NCBI GenBank assembly: GCA_041738135.1
Contig: JBGSQK010000064.1
Span: forward strand, 1-31,447
From: JAGOMX01 sp041738135
GTDB taxonomy: Bacteria > Pseudomonadota > Alphaproteobacteria > JAGOMX01
DNA length: 31,447 nucleotides
Reading direction: 5' to 3'
The translations under genes and the position numbers were made by a program. The notes under the pieces were generated by a model. It did not search any database. It had not been told where the DNA came from and saw only the letters and a list, made by a program, of their open reading frames with translations. Numbering within the stretch: the stretch's first letter is position 1; each line of letters starts with the position of its first letter. Shown piece by piece: positions 25,946 to 31,447 of the stretch.

Positions 25946-26058
25946 TAAACGTCAAATTAACTGCAGCCGATCTAGAACTACTAGATAGGGAATTTCCCAA
26001 AGGCATCGCAAAAGGGGATCGCTACCCGGCAGCACAAATAGTCAACCCGGATAAATAA
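25946..26058 (+). pseudogene. detached 3' end of the aldo/keto reductase
   Basis: The frame reads on as (V)NVKLTAADLELLDREFP and ends QIVNPDK-stop. This is the normal C-terminal segment of the reductase that stops at 24021, and it resumes in phase when the intron is removed. It has no start signal of its own. Eleven bases later the GFA-family gene begins. Confidence 0.9.
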
Positions 26059-26069
26059 AGGAGATACAA

Positions 26070-26486
26070 ATGCGTAAAGTCGAAGGAGGATGCCTCTGTG
26101 GGGCAATAAAGTACAAATCAGAAGCAGATCCTCTTTTCACAGTCATCTGCAATTGTAAAAATTGCCAACAACAATCAGGATCGGCATTTTCGCTCAATGT
26201 TATAGTACCATCAACATCATTGAAGATTTTGGGTAGCAAACCTTCCGTTTATATGGATACCAGTGATTCAGGGCAACCAGTCGAACGGCTGTTCTGTTCA
26301 AAATGTGGGTCTAACCTTTTCGCACAATCGACAGCTCATTCTGAAAAGATCGTTATTAAAGCAGGCACGTTGAACGACACATCCTGGTTACAGCCTAAAA
26401 CTAGCATTTGGTGCAACTCAGCCCAATCATGGTGGCTAAAACTTGAAACGACTCTACCGCATTTCCCAAAAAATCCTGGACAGTGA
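26070..26486 (+). CDS. GFA/CENP-V family zinc protein
   Basis: 138 residues. The zinc-binding pattern is GGCLCGAIKY (7-16), CNCKNCQQQSGSAF (27-40) and FCSKCGSNLF (75-84), as in the glutathione-dependent formaldehyde-activating (GFA) family. Family members are proposed to bind glutathione-formaldehyde adducts, but most have unknown substrates. GGAG lies about seven bases before the ATG. It starts 11 bp after the reductase stop, so the two were probably one operon for aldehyde handling before the intron entered. The intron may now have cut it off from its original promoter; no new promoter is obvious. Confidence 0.88.
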   Translation: MRKVEGGCLCGAIKYKSEADPLFTVICNCKNCQQQSGSAFSLNVIVPSTSLKILGSKPSVYMDTSDSGQPVERLFCSKCGSNLFAQSTAHSEKIVIKAGTLNDTSWLQPKTSIWCNSAQSWWLKLETTLPHFPKNPGQ

Positions 26487-26577
26487 TTGTATGATCTCTT
26501 AAGTGCCAATAACCAGTCACTAAAGCCATGCTCGTGGCCACCTTTTCAAATGATTGAACAAAATGTGAGACTTTTGT

Positions 26578-26606
26578 TTGACATAAGCCTCTCAAACAGC
26601 TAATTT
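26578..26606 (+). promoter_or_regulatory. promoter of tRNA-Ser
   Basis: Consensus TTGACA (26578-26583), a 17-bp spacer and TAATTT (26601-26606), ending nine bases before the tRNA. The leader would be only a few bases. Confidence 0.6.
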
Positions 26607-26615
26607 ATTTTCGCT

Positions 26616-26708
26616 GGAGGGGTGGCCGAGAGGCTGAAGGCGGCGGTTTGCTAAACCGTTATACGGGTTATACCTGTATCGTGGGTTCGAATCCCATCCC
26701 CTCCGCCA
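26616..26708 (+). tRNA. tRNA-Ser(GCT)
   Basis: 93 nt including the encoded CCA. The acceptor stem pairs GGAGGGG with CCCCTCC, the discriminator is G, the anticodon GCT is at 26650-26652 in the loop TTGCTAA, a long variable arm (TACGGGTTATACCTGTA) marks class II, and the T-arm is GTGGG-TTCGAAT-CCCAT. Reads AGC/AGT serine codons. Its 3' end is the probable attachment site of the integrative element downstream. Confidence 0.97.
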
Positions 26709-26756
26709 CTTTCCAGGGTTTTTTGACCAAGAATTTCCCCCTTAAAATGGCCTCTC

Positions 26757-26789
26757 GGGGCACTCATGGGACACTCACGGGACACTAGG
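26757..26789 (+). repeat. three tandem 11-bp repeats (iterons)
   Basis: GGGGCACTCAT (26757-26767), GGGACACTCAC (26768-26778) and GGGACACTAGG (26779-26789) follow each other without gaps. One repeat equals about one helical turn. They sit between the tRNA attachment site and the integrase gene, where arm-type integrase or excisionase sites are found in related elements. Confidence 0.75.
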
Positions 26790-26872
26790 GAATAACAAAT
26801 CACAACTGAGAAGGGGCTCGGAAGATTCTCTTTTTCTTCCTAAAGGACTTTCTTGCTAATATTTCTGCAAAC

Positions 26873-26889
26873 TGTCCCGCATTTGTCCC
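26873..26889 (-). repeat. inverted pair of TGTCCC sites with 11-bp spacing
   Basis: TGTCCC at 26873-26878 and 26884-26889 are the reverse complement of the GGGACA core of the upstream iterons and keep the same 11-bp step. They face the iterons across about 84 bp. The rest of the 26709-27016 gap shows a TATAAA at 26935-26940 that might serve the integrase and no gene. Confidence 0.65.
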
Positions 26890-27016
26890 ACGCCAAAATA
26901 GATATCCTATATTTTGTTGTTCTTCCTACATAGATATAAAAACTCTAACGGTTTAAGGCTTTGTTGCCTTTTATTATGTTTAGCTATAGACTCCTCTCAT
27001 CAATGAGGAATGAACT

Positions 27017-28078
27017 ATGGCAACACTGGAAAAACGACTCACTGCTCATGGAACGATTGGATACAGAGCGAAGGTTCGCCTAAAAGGCTTTCCATCTGAA
27101 TCCGCTACTTTTGAACGCAAAACAGATGCGAAAGAATGGGCACAGCAGACTGAAGCCAGCATGCGAGAGGGGAGATACTTTAAGACAGCTGAAGCCAAGA
27201 AGCATACGGTTGCAGATCTCTTTGACAGATACCTCCGGGAAATGGAAAAGAAAAACCCTAAGCGGTATTTGGACGTTAAAAAGCTGTTGAATTGGTGGAG
27301 GGGAGAACTCGGACCTTATTTCTTATCTGACCTGACGAGAGCTCTCATTATTGAACAGCGAGATAAGTTGCTCAGCTCCAGAGCACGAGGCACCGGACAA
27401 CGCAGCAACTCTACTGTCAATCGATACATGCTTGCCTTAGGCCATGCCCTTTCAATAGCGGCTGATGAGTGGGAATGGCTACATGAAAATCCCATGAAGA
27501 AAATTTCTAACTTACCAGAGCCTAGAGGCCGCGTTCGCTTCTTAAACGATGAGGAACGCGAACGCCTTCTAAATGTTTGTAAGACATCAACCAATTCTCA
27601 CTTGCATACGCTTGTTGTGCTGGCCTTAAGTACGGGCGCAAGATACGGGGAACTTATTAAGTTGCAGTGGGACAATGTAGACTGGGAGCGCAAGGTCATT
27701 ACCTTGCATGATACAAAGAACAATGAACGACGTCTCTTACCTTTAATGCATTATGCTCATGAACTAATGGAAACTCACTATAAGGCTAGAAGTATAGTCT
27801 CAGATTTGGTATTTCCTTCACCTAATAACTGCATGAGACCATGGAATAGTCGTTCCTCTTGGTTGTCAGCTCTACAAAAGGCAAATATCGAAAATTTTCG
27901 GTTTCACGACCTCCGCCATAGTTGCGCCAGTTATTTGGCAATGAATGGGGCCTCACTGGCCGAAATTGCCGAGGTTCTTGGCCATAAGACCCTCTCTATG
28001 GTTCGGCGATACGCCCACTTGAGCGAAGCCCATACAGCTAAGGTAGTTCTAAGTATGAACGAAAAGATTTTCGGATGA
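27017..28078 (+). CDS. int: tyrosine recombinase/integrase
   Basis: 353 residues. The catalytic set is complete: R209 (STGARYGEL), H297 and R300 (FHDLRH), H323 (LGHKT) and the nucleophile Y332 (RRYAHL); a lysine in the HDTKNNERR hairpin completes it. The N-terminal part (about 1-60) resembles an arm-binding domain and residues 65-165 the SAM-like core-binding domain. It would move the element in and out of the tRNA-Ser 3' end. GAGGA (27005-27009) is seven bases before the ATG. Its stop overlaps the next start (ATGA), coupling it to the unknown gene. Confidence 0.96.
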   Translation: MATLEKRLTAHGTIGYRAKVRLKGFPSESATFERKTDAKEWAQQTEASMREGRYFKTAEAKKHTVADLFDRYLREMEKKNPKRYLDVKKLLNWWRGELGPYFLSDLTRALIIEQRDKLLSSRARGTGQRSNSTVNRYMLALGHALSIAADEWEWLHENPMKKISNLPEPRGRVRFLNDEERERLLNVCKTSTNSHLHTLVVLALSTGARYGELIKLQWDNVDWERKVITLHDTKNNERRLLPLMHYAHELMETHYKARSIVSDLVFPSPNNCMRPWNSRSSWLSALQKANIENFRFHDLRHSCASYLAMNGASLAEIAEVLGHKTLSMVRRYAHLSEAHTAKVVLSMNEKIFG

Positions 28079-29133
28079 ATAAGATGTTTGCACAAAAAAT
28101 ACATGAGCAGGATGTTGATTCTTGCAAAAAATGGCTATGTGAAATTCGCCCCATAACTGTGCAACAAGGGTTGGATGATATTCTCTCTAACAACAATCAA
28201 TTTGATTTGTTGAAGGAAATACAAATACGACACTTCGGAAGCAAATTGACTGAAAATATGATGTTTGCTAGGAGCTCAATTAGTTATAAGGATGGAATTG
28301 TAAAACTGGATGATATTGTCACCCTAAGATCAAATATTAACACTCCGGGCCGTTTGGGTCATACTATTAGGTCTCGCCTTCAATTTGTAAAGCTCATTTA
28401 TCAATACATCTCATGTTTACCGGTCGCCCTTTACGAGGCCTACAAAGAAATTACTAAAGAGAATTTAATATTAGACGATCTATCTGAGGTCAGAGAATTT
28501 TACGAAAGTTGTTCTAAATTTGATTTATGGACAGCTCATGAGCTCTGCGCCTATATTAGCCATAGCGATCCAGACGCTTTGGATTTCATATCAGAACAGC
28601 CTGAGGCTCTGGATTTCAAGGCGGAGCATGCAACATCCCAAAATTTAATGCAAGAAAAGCTAGGAAGACTGATTCCTAGTAGATTTTCCCACGCTTTGCT
28701 AAGACCAGACCTTTACGAGAAGAACCTGTCCCTGGTGAAAGCCGCTATTCTTGGAGGGGCCTTTGAGCTTATCCATCTTGATCGCGACAATTGGTTGAAT
28801 AGCTCCCTGAATCCTAAGAAGGGATTAGAATGGGCAAAGAAGAAAGGGATTGATTATCATCCCGTACTTGATGAGTATCTTCTCACTTTAGATAAAGAAC
28901 CCGTGATTTCTTCTGGATATACCACGCCCTATCTAGAGATGATGCTAGAGGTTATAAGAGAATTTGAGATTACGAAAGAAAATCAGGGAAAAAAAGAGGC
29001 AATAGCCGCTTCATTTGCAAAAAAGCTAATGGATCATAAACTCACTCCCACCAGCCAAAGACTAGCCGATTCTATGGCAACTTTAGTGCGTTTGCCTGAG
29101 TCGCAACAAGGACGAGCGAAATCTAAGGGGTGA
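28075..29133 (+). CDS. unknown protein translationally coupled to the integrase
   Basis: 352 residues, not recognised. No signal peptide or membrane span. It is mostly helical by composition. The C-terminal 70 residues (TTPYLEMMLEVIREFEITKE, then KKEAIAASFAKK and MATLVRLPESQQG) resemble the ends of proteins found beside integrases in other proteobacterial islands, where a helix-turn-helix-like stretch precedes a small basic tail. The internal repeat DPDALDFISEQPEALDFKAE (about 162-181) is notable: ALDF occurs twice. The ATGA overlap with the integrase gene implies linked expression and so perhaps a role in integration or its control; that is inference. Confidence 0.75.
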   Translation: MNKMFAQKIHEQDVDSCKKWLCEIRPITVQQGLDDILSNNNQFDLLKEIQIRHFGSKLTENMMFARSSISYKDGIVKLDDIVTLRSNINTPGRLGHTIRSRLQFVKLIYQYISCLPVALYEAYKEITKENLILDDLSEVREFYESCSKFDLWTAHELCAYISHSDPDALDFISEQPEALDFKAEHATSQNLMQEKLGRLIPSRFSHALLRPDLYEKNLSLVKAAILGGAFELIHLDRDNWLNSSLNPKKGLEWAKKKGIDYHPVLDEYLLTLDKEPVISSGYTTPYLEMMLEVIREFEITKENQGKKEAIAASFAKKLMDHKLTPTSQRLADSMATLVRLPESQQGRAKSKG

Positions 29134-29268
29134 CCCCATCGGATTTCATCAGAATTTAACCTATTGTATTTAAACACATTTTTATAGGGTGAATGGGTTT
29201 CCCCCTTTTGCCCGGACCCCATTTCGCATTTTTTTCCTCCCAGAATTAGGGCTTACTCAATGGGAAGA

Positions 29269-29282
29269 CAGCAATATTGCTG
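29269..29282. promoter_or_regulatory. 14-bp perfect palindrome, possible operator
   Basis: CAGCAATATTGCTG is a perfect palindrome 28 bp before the start of the HTH gene. The gap 29134-29310 has no other feature. A dimeric repressor or the HTH protein itself could bind here. Confidence 0.45.
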
Positions 29283-29310
29283 CTTCTTATAGCGTAAAGG
29301 AAAAAAGAGA

Positions 29311-29544
29311 ATGCGTACTCATAACGAATCCACACAATCTTCTATTAGCGTAGACGACTACGTCACCATCAGGCAGCTCACCACAAGTAATCCTGCCTTT
29401 ACAGAAGGGGGAATCCGAGCCCTCATCTTTCGGGCAGAAAGCAACGGCTTTAAACGCTGTATCCGTCGCATAGGACGGAAGATCCTCATCTCTAAAAGCG
29501 CCTTTTCTCATTGGATTGAAGCCCAGAATGGAGATGTGAGATAA
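29311..29544 (+). CDS. excisionase-like small DNA-binding protein
   Basis: 77 residues. The pattern VTIRQLTTSNPAFTEGGIRA, then LIFRAESNGFKRCIRRIGRK and ILISKSAFSHWIE fits a winged-helix/MerR-like fold of the excisionase type: an N-terminal 'choose the helix' segment, a recognition helix and a final beta-Trp pattern. Such proteins steer integrases towards excision and often regulate the early genes. AAAGGA lies upstream of the ATG. It shares a TAATG junction with the next gene (1-bp overlap). Confidence 0.7.
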   Translation: MRTHNESTQSSISVDDYVTIRQLTTSNPAFTEGGIRALIFRAESNGFKRCIRRIGRKILISKSAFSHWIEAQNGDVR

Positions 29545-29750
29545 TGTTGAATTGGATAAAAGAAAGACCCCTCATTGGTACTGAGGGGCTTACCAAAGAC
29601 TTACACTCTATTTCTAGCACTGATTGCTGGTTTATTCAATCCCTGAGTCAGGGATTGGGTGACTCTCAAATTGATAGGTTTGTTCAAGTGGGAATTCCTA
29701 TTCGTGAAATCGTTGAAGGTCTTCTTGCTCAAAGGGAGAAGTCTAAATGA
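29544..29750 (+). CDS. small unknown protein of the element
   Basis: 68 residues, no recognised family. Soluble; predicted helical C-terminus (VQVGIPIREIVEGLLAQREK). It is packed between the HTH gene (TAATG overlap) and the replication gene (ATGA overlap), which supports real translation even though the sequence is short. Confidence 0.6.
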   Translation: MLNWIKERPLIGTEGLTKDLHSISSTDCWFIQSLSQGLGDSQIDRFVQVGIPIREIVEGLLAQREKSK

Positions 29751-31447
29751 TTGATGAATTCAAGAACGCCATGCTGACATCAGGAATAGTTTGCAGAGAA
29801 GCTATCATCGCAGATGGGCAGATCCATCGATTTGCTAATCAGGGAAAGGGCAAGAAGGACGGTTGGTATGTCTATCATGACATCGCAGGGGCCTTTGGAG
29901 ACTGGAGTCAGGATATTCAGGGAAAGTGGAGCGCTGGAAATTCCAGCTTATCTACTCGGGATCAGAATCTTCTTCGTGAGCAACAGGAGAAGGCTCAGCA
30001 AACAGCTGAAGCTGAAAAAATACGGAAACATGAGGAAACAGCTGACACTGCTCTTTCTAAATGGAATAGTTTGTCCGAAACTGGATCTTCACCTTACCTT
30101 GAGAAAAAGAAGGTAGGCGCTTACGGTGTCCGGTTTGGGGGTCAGAATTTGATCATTCCCCTCAAGGATACGGGAGGCAAGATCTGGAGCTTTCAATGGA
30201 TAGAGCCTGATGGTAAAAAACAGTTTTTGAAAGGCGGCAAAAAGAAAGGCTGTTTTCATACCATTGGTGCTCTTAAAGATGGCAAGCCCATTTACATTGT
30301 TGAGGGCTATGCAACAGGAGCGAGTGTTCACATGGCAACCCTTGCTCCCGTTGTAGTTGCCTTTGATGCAGGGAACATTGATCCTGTTATGGGGGATATC
30401 CGTAAAGCCTTTCCCAATAGTTCGCTTATCATTGCAGGAGATGATGATGTATGGAAAGACCATAATACTGGTCGCTCAAAGTCTCAGCAAGCAGCCCTTA
30501 AATATGGCTGTTCCGTTGCGTTTCCATCCTTTAAGGACCCCTCCTCCAAACCAACAGACTTTAATGATCTCTTGGCATTGGAAGGACTCGGGTCTGTGAA
30601 ACAGCAGCTCATCAAGTTTCAGACCGCCTCGTCGCCCTTAGATTGGCCTGAACCCACTCCGCTCAAAAGCATCAAGAAGGATCTTTCTCCTGTGATCCCC
30701 TTGCCGGCTGCTTTAATCCCAGAGCCCTTTCAACCCTGGCTCACCGATATCGCTGAACGTATGCAGTGTCCCTTGGACTATGTGGCGGTAGCAGCTCTCA
30801 TTGAGACTGCGGCCCTCATCGGTGCGGGCTGTAGAGTGCGTCCCAAGAGAAACGACTCTTGGTCCGTGGTTCCTAACCTCTGGGGCGGAATTGTAGGACG
30901 GCCTAGCACCCTCAAAAGCCCGAGCCTGAAAGAAGTCCTCAAGCCTATGAAAGCTCTTGAAGAAGAGGCCAATGCCATCTTTGAGAAGGAGTATAAGGAC
31001 TATCTCTGCAAAATGGAGGAATATAAGGCACACAGAGAAGCCATCAAGAAAAAGATAACGAAAGTCGTGCTTACCCGGCCAGCTCATGAGGTGGAGCTGG
31101 TCAAACAGGAGCTCCGAGACCAAAAGGAACCAGAGCCCCCTATTTGGAAAAGGTATAGCACTAACGACACGACCATTGAGAAAATGCATCAGCTGCTCTC
31201 ACAAAACCCGCGAGGGTTGATGGTCTTTCGGGATGAGTTGATGGGCCTGTTAGGTACATGGGATCGAGAGGGCCATGAAGAAGACCGAGCCTTTTATCTA
31301 GAGGCTTGGAATGGGGATGACTCTAAAACGTCAGACCGCATTGGGCGCGGGACGACTTATACAAAGAGCCTATGTGTATCGATTTTGGGGAGTACGCAAC
31401 CAGATAAGCTTTTTTCTTACTTTCAGCAAAGCCTGTCGGGCTCTTGC
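29747..31447 (+). CDS. Toprim-DUF3987 replication protein, truncated by the window
   Basis: 567 codons visible, open at the right edge. The N-terminal region (about 10-150) is typical of phage/plasmid primases of this kind (GWYVYHDIAGAFGDW; later LIIPLKDTGGKIWSFQWI). A Toprim domain follows: E186 in YIVEGYATGAS, D207 in AFDAGN and D232-D234 in AGDDD. From about residue 325 a DUF3987 domain begins, with a degenerate P-loop GRPSTLKSP at 384-392 and a Walker B-like LMVFRDEL near 500. A charged, probably coiled-coil stretch lies near 405-465. DUF3987 proteins are considered helicase-like replication proteins of mobile elements. So it may prime and unwind the excised element. GGGAG precedes the ATG, which overlaps the previous stop. 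Confidence 0.88.
   Translation, partial: MIDEFKNAMLTSGIVCREAIIADGQIHRFANQGKGKKDGWYVYHDIAGAFGDWSQDIQGKWSAGNSSLSTRDQNLLREQQEKAQQTAEAEKIRKHEETADTALSKWNSLSETGSSPYLEKKKVGAYGVRFGGQNLIIPLKDTGGKIWSFQWIEPDGKKQFLKGGKKKGCFHTIGALKDGKPIYIVEGYATGASVHMATLAPVVVAFDAGNIDPVMGDIRKAFPNSSLIIAGDDDVWKDHNTGRSKSQQAALKYGCSVAFPSFKDPSSKPTDFNDLLALEGLGSVKQQLIKFQTASSPLDWPEPTPLKSIKKDLSPVIPLPAALIPEPFQPWLTDIAERMQCPLDYVAVAALIETAALIGAGCRVRPKRNDSWSVVPNLWGGIVGRPSTLKSPSLKEVLKPMKALEEEANAIFEKEYKDYLCKMEEYKAHREAIKKKITKVVLTRPAHEVELVKQELRDQKEPEPPIWKRYSTNDTTIEKMHQLLSQNPRGLMVFRDELMGLLGTWDREGHEEDRAFYLEAWNGDDSKTSDRIGRGTTYTKSLCVSILGSTQPDKLFSYFQQSLSGSC

Larger units (their letters stand above)
23145..26058 (+). pseudogene. aldo/keto reductase gene split by an antisense group II intron
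   Basis: Exon parts 23145-24021 and 25946-26058. Joined, they give 990 bp, a 329-residue aldo/keto reductase of normal length. The first part shows FDTADIYGMGKNE (Asp and Tyr of the catalytic tetrad), IIASKFG (Lys) and YYAHRVDP (His); the barrel reads on to TAIPGTKRRKYLEEN. NADPH-dependent reduction of aldehydes or ketones is the family activity. I start at 23145 because GGGAG (23133-23137) is well placed; an ATG at 23118 lacks a site. The intron lies on the opposite strand, so the reductase message cannot be repaired by splicing and ends in unrelated intron sequence with a stop at 24297. The tetrad and most of the barrel remain, but the cofactor-binding C-terminus is lost. Confidence 0.9.
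26709..31447 (+). mobile_element. left end of an integrative element in tRNA-Ser
   Basis: An integrase gene begins about 300 bp past the 3' end of tRNA-Ser, followed by an excisionase-like HTH gene and a Toprim-DUF3987 replication protein, all on one strand. This gene set and its position next to a tRNA are the usual signature of a tRNA-targeted prophage, satellite or genomic island. The tRNA itself is intact, so its 3' part would be reformed by the element. The right end, the second att copy and any cargo lie outside the window. Confidence 0.8.

Noticed and set aside
30713..31189. 158-residue minus-strand open frame
   Set aside because: Lies fully opposite the Toprim-DUF3987 gene, whose domains are recognisable and continuous.
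1..31447. CRISPR arrays, rRNA genes, insertion sequences with terminal repeats
   Set aside because: None seen. The only regular repeats are the 11-bp iterons, which are gapless and too short for CRISPR.

Overview
The window looks like chromosome of an alphaproteobacterium. The supporting signs are an aa3-type cytochrome oxidase cluster (ctaC-ctaD-ctaB-small ORF-ctaG) with A-type subunit I motifs, a bifunctional RibBA in a ribD-ribE-ribBA-ribH operon, and a YhdP-type AsmA protein next to mfd. Moderate-to-low GC, a Bax-inhibitor-1 protein and a fused CopA/CopB copper oxidase would suit a host-associated lineage such as Holosporales, but the sequence alone does not prove that placement.

Layout. 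1-1320: a secreted Nudix-like protein on the minus strand, perhaps followed by a gene cut by the window edge. 1594-2292: YqcI/YcgG family protein. 2378-5833: mfd, convergent with and overlapping the tail of a large AsmA/YhdP-like envelope protein (5819-8563). 8690-10281: ygfZ (Fe-S cluster/folate-binding) coupled to a MutT-type Nudix hydrolase with an unusual N-terminal extension. 10425-14059: FMN riboswitch followed by the complete overlapping riboflavin operon, closed by a bidirectional terminator shared with a Bax-inhibitor-1 gene (14126-14854). 15387-15731: small secreted coiled-coil protein with its own promoter and a hairpin after it. 16027-20071: cytochrome c oxidase cluster on the minus strand, divergent from rsmD (20216-20779). 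20864-23053: multicopper oxidase with a CopB-like C-terminal barrel. 23145-26058: an aldo/keto reductase gene split by a group II intron in antisense orientation, followed by a GFA-family gene.

From the tRNA-Ser(GCT) at 26616 onward the content changes. A tyrosine integrase sits just past the tRNA 3' end, preceded by tandem 11-bp repeats. It is followed by an integrase-coupled unknown protein, an excisionase-like HTH protein, a small unknown protein, and a Toprim-DUF3987 replication protein that runs off the right edge. This is the left end of an integrative element that used tRNA-Ser as its attachment site.

The most informative observations are: (1) the precise antisense group II intron, whose removal restores a 329-residue aldo/keto reductase and for which EBS1/EBS2-IBS1/IBS2 pairings can be read from the sequence; (2) the 11-bp iterons and inverted TGTCCC pairs in the integrase upstream region; (3) the CopA-CopB fusion; (4) an FMN riboswitch whose expression platform hides the ribD ribosome binding site and carries a repeat that could pair back into the aptamer. 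I did not find a clearly new defence or signalling system; the unsequenced right part of the integrative element is where cargo would be expected.
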